NCBI RefSeq assembly: GCF_037975245.1
Contig: NC_092569.1
Coordinates: 23,404,168 to 23,468,167, forward strand
DNA: 64,000 nucleotides
Direction: 5' to 3'
Source: Apostichopus japonicus
Lineage: Eukaryota > Echinodermata > Holothuroidea > Aspidochirotida > Stichopodidae
The notes beneath the pieces are model-generated. The model ran no database searches. It worked only from the letters and a program-made list of their open reading frames with translations, and was not told where the DNA came from. Below are positions 10,401 to 19,875 of the stretch, in pieces. Each line of letters opens with the position of its first letter. Position 1 is the first letter of the stretch. The translations under genes and the position numbers were made by a program.

Positions 10401-11889
10401 CTGAGAAAATGGTCGTCACGGTTATAGCACTTCTTATTACCTACAAAATATGTACGAAGTACACTTCATCAGAAACCCTCAAAAAGAGGGTTGGGTGTAA
10501 CATCCCCCCCACCCCCCCCCCCCCCACACACACACACTTAACATGTTCTCCGGTTGTATCGACGAGATTATGATATTGTTTAAAATCGATTTCAGGTTAT
10601 GTAGGATCATTCGCACGCATTAATTAGAAGGCAAAAAAGCGATGGAAACAGAACAAGTGATGAAGTAATACAAAATACCATATTGCTGTTTATTTGTCTC
10701 TCCCTATCAATCATCTCAATTTAGTGGCAATTGATATGAAGAAACCTTTTTATGTTTGCCAATTTGGTTTTATAATCTTGAAAGAGCAAATAAGGTGTTG
10801 CCTCTCCCAGGCTGGACCGTTTCCTTAACCTCCCATTGGATACTGTTGGTATCTTTGACAAAATATTGAAGTAGTCTGACTAGTCGATGAACAAGAATGT
10901 ATTCTGAATGAGAAAGCATCAATCTAAGAACAGGAAATATTACGGAAGAGAAATACGACCATATATCTTCACAGAACTAGTAAAAGAGAAATAAATTATT
11001 GAGGGCTTGCAGTGAACATATTCCACTAGCAGAATAAATATTTCTTATAACATATGTGAAATAATTATAGCAAGAAGAGCCGTACACCGTGTTTCAAGAC
11101 AAGAACAACCTGAGACATAGAATGAAATTTAAAAATGTGAATATAATAACTAAAAACTATTTAATAGAAAGCCCATGATTTAGGTCTCCGTTCGGACCAA
11201 ATACCATATTTACTCATTTAATCATAATATTTAATATCAATAGACAATAGTTTCATTTAATATGCAAGATTACAGAATTTATATTAATATACATCAGTTA
11301 ATTTCAATCAAGATCAATGATCCTCTTACAGTCACATCCATTTAGAGGGTAAACTAATACAACAGTGCATGAGATATCTATTGATCGCGAAATTATCCCA
11401 TTAACTATAAGAAACATTTCAATTCAATATGCATACCCCACCCCCTCCCCCCTTCATTCTAGTTTACTATATTACTCATTTCATGACCCAACAAAATTTT
11501 CTGCAATTTATTACGATACTTACGCTATTGTTTAATGGCCAAGTATTAACCACTGATGGTTCTTGCTGTTTTTCTTCACAGGTTATTATTTCAATCATAG
11601 CAGAGGAAAACAATTCAGCACGCATGACCGAGACAATGACGGATGTGGTAACTTCAACTGCGCAGAGAAGCACATAAGTGGCTGGTGGCACTCGAATAAG
11701 TGGTGCTCTTCTTGTCGTAGTAATGGCTGTTGCCATCAATTCCAGTACAGCAGCCGATGCAAGTCAACTTGTACGGCTCACAACCTCAACGGTGTATACA
11801 ATGGAGGCAACGGGGAAGGAATCTTCTCTAGTTGTAAAACTTACTGCAACATCCAATACGTTGAGATGAAAATTCTACCATCCTCTTGA
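3170..11889 (+). CDS. gene A: secreted fibrinogen-domain protein with Ser/Thr stalk, TIL and EGF modules
   Basis: Multi-exon gene reconstructed from splice sites: 3170-3236, 4521-4649, 5907-6014, 6471-6578, 7078-7185, 9057-9271, 9386-9694, 10058-10319, 11582-11889. All introns are GT-AG and phases close exactly to 1,614 nt (537 aa plus stop). Order: signal peptide (1-23), small two-Cys module (to about 65), three 36-aa Ser/Thr cassettes (66-173), TIL-like Cys-rich domain (174-245), EGF-like domain (about 273-301), fibrinogen C-terminal domain (about 306-537). FReD proteins of invertebrates and vertebrate ficolins are secreted pattern-recognition lectins; such a role here is inferred. The fibrinogen domain keeps the GGGWT and DRDND (calcium-site) motifs but is longer than usual because of a Cys-rich insertion. 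It is a paralogue of gene B at 55,814. I see no frameshift. A fourth cassette copy (7585-7692) is not counted because its acceptor is mutated. Confidence 0.85.
4408..4490 (+). repeat. (TA)n microsatellite in gene A intron 1
   Basis: About 80 bp of pure TA dinucleotides 30 bp before exon 2. Gene B has only a remnant at the same place (57,474-57,482), so the array expanded in A or contracted in B after duplication. Confidence 0.95.
4521..4649 (+). CDS. gene A exon 2: small two-cysteine module of unknown family
   Basis: Exon of 129 nt, phase 1 to 1, preceded by CTCTTCAAG and followed by GTGAGG. It encodes about 43 residues opening GKTCYYTTTIDENG and containing GDCDVIKFGG. Two cysteines could form one disulfide. 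I do not recognise the family. Gene B has the same exon shortened by two codons (6 nt). Confidence 0.75.
5907..6014 (+). CDS. gene A cassette exon 1 (Ser/Thr-rich stalk)
   Basis: Exon of exactly 108 nt (36 codons), symmetric phase 1-1, acceptor TTCTTCAG and donor CCAG|GTGGGT. It encodes a Ser/Thr/Pro-rich segment with TSEDMPSTEAVG, likely an O-glycosylated spacer (inference). First of four tandem copies in gene A. Confidence 0.8.
6471..6578 (+). CDS. gene A cassette exon 2
   Basis: Second 108-nt copy, 564 bp after the first, with the same acceptor and donor sequences and phase. It encodes DKGISPTTENILTSS...TEAVGSTNNPP. The flanking intron is duplicated along with the exon. Confidence 0.8.
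7078..7185 (+). CDS. gene A cassette exon 3
   Basis: Third 108-nt copy, 607 bp after the second, with intact TTCTTCAG acceptor and CCAG|GTGGGT donor. The frame is open in phase 1, with K replacing T at one position (SPKTEN). Confidence 0.8.
7585..7692 (+). pseudogene. gene A cassette copy 4, acceptor AG lost
   Basis: Fourth 108-nt copy, 507 bp after the third. Reading frame and donor are intact, but the acceptor reads CCTCAT|G where the others have TTCTTCAG|G. A cryptic AG six bases inside the exon (GCAAAG|G) would keep phase and cost two residues, so the copy may still be used. Listed as a probable decayed exon. Confidence 0.6.
7925..9000. other. gene A intron before the TIL exon
   Basis: About 1.1 kb present in gene A but lacking from gene B. 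It contains a possible further decayed Ser/Thr exon near 8,226 (acceptor GGCATAG, then an open GTGESTETT-like frame) without a convincing donor. Nothing else was recognised. Confidence 0.4.
9057..9271 (+). CDS. gene A exon: TIL-like cysteine-rich domain
   Basis: Exon of 215 nt, acceptor GCTGCCTAG, donor ACA|GTGAGT, phase 1 to 0. It encodes about 72 residues with eleven cysteines spaced as in trypsin-inhibitor-like (TIL) domains: CSCQGTC, CNRHC, GCTCPVGF, ECVC. TIL domains occur in protease inhibitors and in secreted mosaic proteins such as mucin/von Willebrand types. A structural role here is as likely as inhibition. Gene B has no counterpart. Confidence 0.75.
9386..9694 (+). CDS. gene A exon: EGF-like domain plus start of fibrinogen domain
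   Basis: Exon of 309 nt (103 codons), phase 0-0, acceptor AATGCTAG, donor ACC|GTAAGT. The first part is Cys-rich with an EGF-like end (CYCNEGYEGDGETC). The second part begins the fibrinogen C-terminal domain (YKDCQDVYDAGYRQDGVY), runs through the first conserved disulfide half (VSCKMENGGGW) and ends at GGGWT|, where fibrinogen domains often have an intron. Confidence 0.85.
10058..10319 (+). CDS. gene A exon: middle of fibrinogen domain
   Basis: Exon of 262 nt, phase 0 to 1, acceptor CTTTTCAG, donor ACAG|GTTTGT. It encodes the VLQRRTDGSTSFYQNW, GFGDSKNLWLGNEKLH and YKLRFDI segments, classic central fibrinogen-domain motifs (family QRR.DGS, GFG...WLGN). Confidence 0.9.
10320..11581. other. last intron of gene A
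   Basis: Phase-1 intron with a C/CA low-complexity tract at about 10,502-10,537. It aligns along most of its length with gene B intron 61,491-62,757, down to shared AT-rich words. No gene was recognised inside. Confidence 0.7.
11582..11889 (+). CDS. gene A last exon: C-terminal fibrinogen subdomain with cysteine-rich insertion
   Basis: Acceptor TTCTTCACAG, phase 1 entry, stop at 11887-11889. It keeps FSTHDRDND (calcium-binding loop), NCAEKHISGWWH, NLNGVYN and VEMKI. Between GWWH and NLNG, where the family has a short CxxSNLNG stretch, there is an insertion carrying about seven extra cysteines (WCSSCRSNGCC, RCKSTC). Gene B has the same insertion with diverged residues. Confidence 0.88.
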
Positions 11890-12299
11890 GTTGATGACGG
11901 ATAGTCTTTCTTGTGATTTCTCTCGAAACCATTGTAAAATGAACAGATATTATTCGTTATGAGAAAGACAAAGCAACTGGACGAAACGAGCCATTGGTAG
12001 TATCCATGGAAAACAAATGTATCATCTTCGAGGATTGAAACCTCTCAAGAAAACTTTAATTAGGAGATTAAATGTTCAAATATGAGTGTCAGATTTAAAA
12101 AAAATAATAGTATTCTTTTATCTTCAGACACATTGCTGAATATTCCTTTATTTGAAATAATTTCCTAAACTGATCATGTTTTTCAATTGTTTTTTTTTCT
12201 TCTTTTCATTGTATTTATTTACAATACCGTAACAGATAATACAAAAGAATCAGCAAAAAGACTTACATAAAAAAGCTTACATAAAGAAATCATAAGAGT

Positions 12300-13290
12300 C
12301 GTTAAGGTTACACAAATTGTTGTTTTGCTTAGAAATGAAATAGTGAAGGTCAAGTCGAAAGCGAAACTTAAAATAAAATTCGTGCGTATCTGGGATTTTG
12401 TTATTCAACCTACAAGTGTAAATATATTTTTAGCATGTAAAATTAAAAAGTTCACAGCATTACCCATATCATCAAAATCACCAAAACAAATATTGGTTAA
12501 GTTCAAAGTATAATTAATTTTAATGCAATTTGAATTCACTGCCTCCAGAAGCACTCAACGTGACTACAATTATGTAACAAATGTATTAGTGTTTTCATCG
12601 GCATTCTTGCAAAATGAAGAGAATGGAGAATTGACCATTTTCAGTTTATAAAGCAAGCTATTTATGCCTTAAATACGATGTAGGAAACGCAATTGTAAAT
12701 ATGATACTTTGGGGTCATTCACAGCCGTATACGGAAGCCTAAAAATCTTATTCCAATCTATTTCAATGGAAAATTTATAGCTTGCCATTTCATACAAGAC
12801 GACGGGGGCGTGCAGAGACCGGTAGTTAGCTTCCCTATTATAAACATTTGTGGTTATTTTATGTGTGCGAATGCACATATAAAAGTTATTTTCACTCATT
12901 GGGAGCAAATAAGAATCATGGTACCCCCTCCCATGACCAGGAATGGCGTGAACAATCCCAAAGTATGAAGTAAAAGGAAAATTTCTTATATTTATTTTCG
13001 CTTGAAACGTGTTACATGGAATTACCCAGCCATCGTTTTAATGACATCTTTCAAATGAATTTGTCTGTGATTTAAAAGATTATAATGGAAATCACTTCCT
13101 TGTTAACCAATATATGAATGTTGTTTAAAATGATTTCATTGCCGTAGTTACTATCTGGATGATAAAAATTAAACTCAGCCCAAGCCTCACACACTTCTCT
13201 GCAAAAAAAAGAAATACGTGAAACTGCCTCCTTATTGAAATAAAATTTGAAAAGAAAAGCACCACCGAACTGTTTTAGGTACAAATTAAC
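12300..13290 (-). pseudogene. L1-type ORF2 C-terminal region (broken)
   Basis: Minus-strand frames read, in order, FKFYFNKE...FCREVCEAWAEFNFY (13,284-13,072), DWNKIFRLPY...YLQLRFLHRI (12,908-12,669) and ICFGDFDD...LILHAK (about 12,510-12,420). These match the C-terminal part of L1/Tx1 ORF2 proteins in order and wording. Reading-frame changes occur between the blocks. Gene B's flank shows the last block in a better state, continuing as YIYTCRLNNKIPD. Confidence 0.7.
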
Positions 13291-13592
13291 AAATATTTTC
13301 CAGTTTCCTATTTGTTCCTATTTGTGGGTGGGGGGGGGGGGGGCTAAATACCGTTTTACCCAGCTACATGGAGTTTAGATTTTTAATGAAAGATTCAATA
13401 TCTGTTATATCAAAGCCACCATTAACTTTCTTATTAATAAGGGTGCTACGTTTCATCTAATAAGGTTTATTGTTCCAAATAAAAGTATACACAATTATAT
13501 TAACCTCTTAAATGAAACTAAGAGGAGGATAAGGTAGAACACTAAAAAGAAAAACAAGTTGCGAAATGGCCAAACTCTTGATAACAGTTATT

Positions 13593-14330
13593 TTACCAGT
13601 TGTCATGTTTTGACAACATTCCAAGTAAATGTTTGAGCCTGGATAATTTGGGAAGATAATTCAACGAAAAGAAATCTTCGTTGTTTGTAGTAAATGTGAC
13701 ATCAACATATTTCACGGGACCAGGATTAACATTAAAACCATACTCAAGAAAATAACGGGGAAACCTTGAAACCAAAGCATCCAATGCAAAAAGAATGATT
13801 TGCTGAAATTAACTTTTAAACCCGAAGCGACAGACAAATTATTAAGAATTTAAACAACCTCTACAAGAGAAGCGCGAGAACCATCGAAAAATACAACAGT
13901 ATCATCGGCATATTGTGAAATTCTAATTTCACAGTTATTAATATAGATATGCCTTTGATAGGACAGCTGGTTTTAACCATAAACGTGAGAAATTCTGAAC
14001 ATAAAATAAAGAGGTAAGGACTGAGTGGACACCCCTGTCTTACACCTCGAGAAATACTAAAATACTGAGAGAGATGACCATTGTTAATAACACAAGATGT
14101 AACGTTCCCATAATAGGTTCTAACCCACCTAATAAAATTTGGATCAAAATTGAAGAATTTTAAACTTTGATAAAGAAACTCCCAGTCCAAACAATCAAAA
14201 GCCTTTCTTTTTTTTTAGAATTTCAATGATCAATGAGGTCTAAAACTAGTCTAATGTTCTCACCAGTTCTGTTAATAATATCAATAATAGAATTAAAATA
14301 GCACAAATCTTCTAAGAGAGAAACATTTAA
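13593..14330 (-). pseudogene. L1-type reverse transcriptase fragment
   Basis: The minus frame gives GRGYWKLNVSLLED (just after the endonuclease), ENIRLVLDLIDH, DWEFLYQSLKFF and RGVRQGCPLSPYLFIL, all typical of L1/Tx1 RT. The catalytic YADD is at 13,901-13,912 but in another frame from the preceding block. Much of the N-terminal RT between the first two blocks is missing (internal deletion), and an in-frame stop follows LDLIDH. Confidence 0.8.
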
Positions 14331-14363
14331 CTTCCAGTAGCCACGGCCCCTTGGCTCGATCTT

Positions 14364-15074
14364 TCAATTAATAGTAAGAGTAACGCTAGAATGGTCGGAC
14401 CTAAAAATAGAAACAATGTCAGCTGCACTCACAGTTTGAACAATGTGTCGAGAACACCAAAAGAAATCAAGTCGACAGTGAATAGAATTATCAACAGAAG
14501 AATGCCAGGTGAAAAGCCGGGCGTTAGGATTACGATCACGCCAAACATCAACAAGATCATGATTTTCTGCTATCTGAAGCATAGTTTGACGGGCATTAAA
14601 ATTAGTTCTTTGCAACCCAACAAATTTATCATGAGTTAAATTACCTACAAACTTAAACTGACCGTCCCAAATAATCGATGTACACTTAAATGCTGTCAAA
14701 TGTTGTGCAATATTACTAAAGAAAAGTGTGTCATCCTTGTTTGGAACATAAACATTAATTACAGAATAAATCTGATCGTAAACATTTAAATCAATTATAA
14801 TATACCTTCCATTTTCATCGACTCTAGTTCTTATAATAGTAATATTGAGTTTTGGTTTGAAAAATAAACCAACACCTCTACTGTTATTATCCCCATGGGA
14901 AAGATAAAGATTACCACCCCATTCTTTTGACCAAGAGTTAACATCACAAGGGACAGAGTGACTCTCTTGTGGTAAAATAACCTCAAAACGACGTAAATAA
15001 ATAAATAACTTTTTTCTATCCATATAGTTACGTAACCCATGAGCATTACACGAAACCAATTTTACTTCAATCAT
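14364..15074 (-). pseudogene. L1-type AP endonuclease domain (degenerate)
   Basis: 236-codon open frame from an ATG. It has the endonuclease landmarks VSCNAHGLRN (N-terminal Asn motif), PQESHS (LQETH equivalent, keeping the Glu), RLDFFWCS and SDHSSV (terminal Asp-His). The central GDFN motif is degraded to DGQF, losing a catalytic Asp/Asn pair. The frame has survived by chance or by recent death of the element. Confidence 0.82.
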
Positions 15075-15361
15075 TATATACGTCTACTTATAAGATAAAG
15101 TTAAACTAATTTTGCTGGCCACAAAAATGATAAAGTCACGATAGATACAGTGGTATAAAGCAAAGAGAAAAAGAAAGAAAAGTTCTAAACCCCAAACAGC
15201 CATCAGAAAAATCTGACCTTGAGAGATAGGCTGGCTTGGAACAGGGGTGGGTCAACGTCGAAAAACAGCAGAGTACTACGATTACTAGGAAGATACATCG
15301 GGCCCATAGTGTTGGAGTAAACTAGACAACTACATGATGGCAATTAGGAGAAGTTAAATGG

Positions 15362-15870
15362 CTAACCATTTTGATCACGCCATTGTCCTGACAACAAATC
15401 GCAGTTTAATGCCTTCCGAGTATAATTGCGAAACACGATCATTCCATTTCCGCTTCTCCAGTATATCAGCATGGGTGAGATCGTCGGTGATAAATATTCC
15501 ATATCGATGAGCGAGGTTCGCTGCTTCCGTAGAATAGTAAGTTTATCTTGGAATGTGGTACGTAGCACCAAAATATGTCTAGGTCGTTGCTGGTTAGGAT
15601 GAAAGCACCATCACTTTGAGCTCTAAGAACTCCGGCATCTTGAAGGCCAACAGAACGAAACACTCCCTTAGAAATACCAGCATAATCTTTATCCTCAGAA
15701 TATGGATAGCCAACTGTGCGAAGATTACACTTTCGAGAAAAGCGCTCTTGTTTATTCACAGCTAACAACAAGTTTTCGTTAGCTTTCTCAAAAAATTGCA
15801 AACTTTAGTTTTCAAGGCAGTGATATATCGTTGAGTTTCTGTATCTTTTGTCTCGAGCACTTCAACTCGG
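15362..15870 (-). pseudogene. L1-type ORF1, C-terminal part
   Basis: Minus-strand blocks: coiled-coil-like VEVLETKDTETQRY, then after a frameshift KQERFSRKCNLRTVGYP (RRM-region motif of L1 ORF1, family SRR.NLRI.G.P), and in a further frame FQDKLTILRKQRTSL (C-terminal domain). At least two frameshifts. The N-terminal part lies beyond the nested LINE at 20,830-21,029. Confidence 0.7.
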
Positions 15871-16089
15871 GTGCTAATTGGGTGCTAATATGTATAGAGT
15901 AAGTCAGTAGTCATCGATAGTAGTCAGCGTTTCAGTACCTCATTATTTTCCATTATTTTCCGTATTATATGCACCAACTGATTGGTGCTTTTGACGGAAA
16001 TCTGCTGGAGGACTGCCCTCAAGGTGTCTTGCACCATTATTTTATCATTTCCGGATACTAATCGGAATTTATAAACTGTTTAATTTTTG

Positions 16090-16112
16090 CAACGACGCCT
16101 TGCGGCGTTCGT
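16090..16112 (+). promoter_or_regulatory. hairpin just upstream of LINE ORF1
   Basis: ACGACGCC / GGCGTTCGT arms around a three-base loop end about 20 nt before the ORF1 ATG at 16,133. A second hairpin (GCACCA / TGGTGC) lies at about 15,971-15,988. They may influence translation of the element RNA; inferred from sequence only. Confidence 0.45.
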
Positions 16113-16132
16113 CTGCCTAACGGTTCATTGAG

Positions 16133-17520
16133 ATGGGTTCTGCGAAACATGAAAGGATGGGTGCATTAAAGGAGTGTAGCGTAAGAGTTATGGACGATTC
16201 ATATGAAGTCAAGGATGTGCTGAAATCAATCATTAACGATATTGGGAACGGAAAGATACTAAGCTGTGTGAAGTCATCTGGAAACTGGATAATAACTTTA
16301 CGAAACAAGGATGATGCAGATCTATTAATAGAGACAGGTATAGTTATAAACGACAGCACTTGCAACGTCTATGGAGTGTCAAGATCATTTTTAACTGTGA
16401 GTTTATTTGGTGTTCCGTCCTACATTGACGACGATGAACTCTCAGAAAAACTACTCGAATTTGGCTGTAAACTTAAAGGGAAATGGCACCACAACACATA
16501 CCCGGAATTTCCCAATATTGAAAATGGGATTCGTTACATTAGACTGGAACTGCCAACCGAATGCAAAAGTCTACCATATGCAATGACACTGAATGGAGTA
16601 CATATGAGACTAAAGCACAATGGACAAACCAGGGTATGTAATTTATGCTTGGAAAATGACCATATTATGCGGAATTGCCCCAAATATGTATGCAGGGAAT
16701 GTAATTCACAAGGTCATTGGGAAGCGAAATGTCCACAAGTAAGATGCTTTAAATGTAACAATCTAGGACACAAAAGTTTCAATTGTCCACAAGCCGGAGA
16801 TGACAACAATGATCACCATGGTAACGGTGACCCAGCAACAGGCAGAGTCACTATAAGCCCACCTAAGCATGCCAACGTCCAACACAAAGACCAAGCAAAA
16901 GATGAAGCCATGGACCAGTTACCCCAAACAAAAGGCAGCGCCATTGAGACCAACGAGACTAAAAGAAGCAAAACGAGAATACAAAGACAACTCAACGGGA
17001 TGAACAAAGACCAACCAAACCAATCCAAGAGGATACTGAGAATACAAAAGCAACTAGAGGAAACAAAGCGACAGGGCGGTGAGGTGGCAGAACGGGAGAG
17101 TACACGTCTGCAGTACCTGAGGTCCCTGGTTCAAACCTCGGTGTCGACACTGACACCAATTTTCACCCCGCTCCTTTCTCGTGGTAGGAAAGTGGCTACA
17201 CGTGGAAAGCGGTACTCACGTCCTTCGGAGGGGACGTTAAATTGCGGTCCCGGGAGCAGGACTACACACCCCTGCCTCGTTACTTCAGGGCACTATTCGA
17301 AAAGAGAAGGCGAGTTTCGCCGGTGTCCTTCCACGCACAAAAACTTGGAACCTCAATAATTTCCGACTAAGGATTTCCTTAGTCTGCTGAAGCACCTTCG
17401 GGTGGAAGCGTAATACGAGGTGTATCATATCATATCATCACAAAGCGACTGAAGCCACTAACTCCACCGGTAACAAAACAACGTAAGATGAACCAACCAC
17501 GGAATTACCTCAACAAATGA
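16133..17520 (+). pseudogene. LINE ORF1 (zinc-knuckle nucleic-acid-binding protein), interrupted by a SINE
   Basis: ATG at 16,133. The N-terminal half is an RRM-like unclassified region. Then come three perfect CX2CX4HX4C zinc knuckles at residues 169-182, 187-200 and 205-218, followed by a basic, polar tail. As it stands the frame runs to 17,359, but its last about 95 codons are SINE sequence. Removing the SINE and one target duplicate lets the original frame continue to a stop at 17,518-17,520. ORF1 proteins of this type bind the element RNA. The SINE replaces the native C-terminus. Confidence 0.85.
17073..17439 (+). mobile_element. tRNA-derived SINE with 10-bp target-site duplication
   Basis: Pol III A box TGGCAGAACGG (17,085-17,095) and B box GGTTCAAACC (17,128-17,137) head a 367-bp element. 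It contains CCTTCGGAGGGGACGTTAAA (about 17,220-17,241), resembling the conserved central domain of many invertebrate SINEs, and ends in an (ATCAT)n tail. It is flanked by ACAAAGCGAC at 17,063-17,072 and 17,440-17,449. Confidence 0.9.
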
Positions 17521-17641
17521 AACGACAAATGTCTTATGACGAAGGTGAATTTAGAACTGTTAGACTGAAAAAAAGTCATTCATTCCAAATCTGCGAAAAG
17601 CCAGGAATTCGCAACCTCGCTAAATAATCAATATTAATTTA

Positions 17642-18658
17642 ATGGATCATGTTTGTGAGGACTCAAATGATAACAGTGTTCTTTGTGAGTATTTTGACGT
17701 AGATTCTTACAACAAGTTACCTCCAAATAATTGCCTATCTATGTTCCATTTAAACAGTCGAAGTCTGAACAAAAATTTCAACGAAATAAATACCTTTATT
17801 TCACTACTAAAGAATGAATTCTCTGTACTTGGCTTCACCGAAACGTGGCTAAGTGACCACCCATCACCTCTTATTCATATGAAAAATTACAAAATTATAG
17901 AAAAACATCGTGTTAATAGAAGGGGTGGCGGTGTCTGCTTATATGTACACAACTTTAAACACCAACCAGATCTATCAACATTTAACGATATCATTGAATC
18001 CTTATTTATTGAGGCAAACTTGCCAAATTCTAAAGAGAAAATAATTATCGGTATTGTTTATAGACCTCCAAATGGTTCTTTAGAACAATTTTATTATAAC
18101 ATGCAAAATATTTGTACTACAATTAATCAGCTAAACTGTACTTCCTACATTATGGGGGATTTTAATATTGATTTGTTAGATAAAAACAAATCACCAGAGT
18201 TTCTAAATAACCTTTACTCAAATGGTTTCTATCCAACAATATCAAGACCAACCAGAGTGAACAGTACCTCTTCAACTTTGATTGACAATATTATAACTAA
18301 TAGTAACTCTAAACTTTCATCAGGTATTTTTGTAACTGATATCACTGATCACTTTCCAGTGTTTGTCAATGCCCTCGAGACTAATCGCCGACAAAATAAT
18401 CCCATCTATGCACGTACTTACAGTGATAATAATATAAAACTTTTCACTTCTGAAATTGGGAAAACTACGTGGGACAATGTCCTAAACGAACCAGATATTA
18501 ATACTGCTTATAATACATTTTACTATTATTTCAATACTACTTATAATAATTGCTTTCCTACTCAAGTGTTCAATCCAAAAAAGAAACGTACTAAAAAACA
18601 TCCCTGGATCACTAAGGGCATTTTAAAATCAAACAAAAAGGAAGAACATATTATTTAG
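17642..18658 (+). CDS. LINE ORF2, AP-like endonuclease part
   Basis: Apurinic-like endonuclease that nicks target DNA for target-primed reverse transcription. Motifs in order: FHLNSRSL (Asn38), FTETWL (Glu67), RRGGGVCLYVH, IVYRPPNG, MGDFNIDLL (Asp173, Asn175), STLIDNI (Asp215) and TDHFPVF (Asp236-His237). All catalytic positions are present. The frame ends in a stop at 18,656-18,658 because of one extra base in a run of A near 18,637. The RT continues in the next frame. Confidence 0.88.
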   Translation: MDHVCEDSNDNSVLCEYFDVDSYNKLPPNNCLSMFHLNSRSLNKNFNEINTFISLLKNEFSVLGFTETWLSDHPSPLIHMKNYKIIEKHRVNRRGGGVCLYVHNFKHQPDLSTFNDIIESLFIEANLPNSKEKIIIGIVYRPPNGSLEQFYYNMQNICTTINQLNCTSYIMGDFNIDLLDKNKSPEFLNNLYSNGFYPTISRPTRVNSTSSTLIDNIITNSNSKLSSGIFVTDITDHFPVFVNALETNRRQNNPIYARTYSDNNIKLFTSEIGKTTWDNVLNEPDINTAYNTFYYYFNTTYNNCFPTQVFNPKKKRTKKHPWITKGILKSNKKEEHII

Positions 18659-18665
18659 ACGTTAT

Positions 18666-19871
18666 TTGAAGAATCCTACTGAACATACTAAGTCTATTTA
18701 CAAAATGTACCGTAATAAATTAAACCATGTTATACGATATTCCAAACGTTTATACTTTTATGATAAATTCAAGCAGAGTAGAAACAACGTAAACAGTACT
18801 TGGAGTACAATTAATGAAATTCTCAATAAAAACGGTAAAGACTCATCATATCCAGCAACATTTAAAAATGATGATTGCGAAATTAGCAATGATAATGACA
18901 TTGCTAGCAACTTTAACAAATACTTTGTAAATCTTGGTTATAACCTCGCTAGTAAGATTAATATTAAACTAAAAGCGGAACATTTTTTATATAATAATGA
19001 CAAGGTATGCCATTCCATATTTACATATCCAGTAACAGTGGAAGAAGTTCTAAAAGTTGCTCACACAAATGTGAAACCAAACAAAGCAGCAGGCTATGAT
19101 GACTTTAAGCCAGGTATTATCAAACAAGTTATCCCATACATTGTAAAGCCTTTAACTCATCTTTGCAATATTTCTTTTAACACCGGCATTTTTCCGGATA
19201 AGCTTAAAATAGCAAAGGTAAAACCAATCTTTAAAAAAGGAGACCCCAGTTATTTTGAGAATTACCGCCCTATATCTTTATTGTCAGTCTTTTCAAAAAT
19301 CATTGAACGATTAATGTTTAATCGTATTTACAGTTTTCTATGTAAATATAATGTTCTTAATAACGAGCAGTACGGATTTCGTCCTGACCATTCTACAGAA
19401 TTAGCTTTAGCAGATGCAGTCAACAATATTTATAATAGTCTTGATAAGAATGATACTTCTGTAGGCGTATTTCTCGACCTATCCAAAGCTTTTGACACCA
19501 TCGATCACAAAATATTACTAAGTAAATTATCTTTTTATGGTATCAGAGGAACAACCCTAAATTGGCTAGATAGTTATCTTTCAAATAGATACCAGTACAC
19601 TGTATATAAAAATTCTAAATCTGAACTTGCTAAAATCGCTTGCGGAGTTCCTCAGGGTTCTATACTAGGTCCATTACTATTTATAATTTATGCCAATGAT
19701 ATCGTTAATGTCTCCGATATTGCTAAAAAAATATTATTTGCCGACGACACAAATATTTTCTTCGATTCCCAAAATCTACTCTCATCACATAAAACTGTTT
19801 CTACTGAACTAACTAAATTTTCCAGCTGGTTTGCAGCAAACAAATTATCTCTTAATATAGAAAAAAACTAA
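18666..19871 (+). CDS. LINE ORF2, reverse transcriptase part
   Basis: Continuous RT domain. Motifs: NYRPISLLSVFSKIIER (fingers), QYGFRPDHST, VFLDLSKAFDTIDH (motif A, catalytic Asp272 of this segment), GVPQGSILGPLLF (motif B) and FADDTNIFF (motif C, Asp361-Asp362). All catalytic aspartates are present. The open frame has no real ATG; it is the downstream half of ORF2 after a frameshift. It ends prematurely at 19,871 through one extra A in an A7 run. Confidence 0.9.
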   Translation: MKNPTEHTKSIYKMYRNKLNHVIRYSKRLYFYDKFKQSRNNVNSTWSTINEILNKNGKDSSYPATFKNDDCEISNDNDIASNFNKYFVNLGYNLASKINIKLKAEHFLYNNDKVCHSIFTYPVTVEEVLKVAHTNVKPNKAAGYDDFKPGIIKQVIPYIVKPLTHLCNISFNTGIFPDKLKIAKVKPIFKKGDPSYFENYRPISLLSVFSKIIERLMFNRIYSFLCKYNVLNNEQYGFRPDHSTELALADAVNNIYNSLDKNDTSVGVFLDLSKAFDTIDHKILLSKLSFYGIRGTTLNWLDSYLSNRYQYTVYKNSKSELAKIACGVPQGSILGPLLFIIYANDIVNVSDIAKKILFADDTNIFFDSQNLLSSHKTVSTELTKFSSWFAANKLSLNIEKN

Positions 19872-19875
19872 TTAT

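Noticed and set aside
16813-17028. Minus-strand hydrophobic frame inside LINE ORF1
   Set aside because: Antisense shadow of the polar ORF1 tail.
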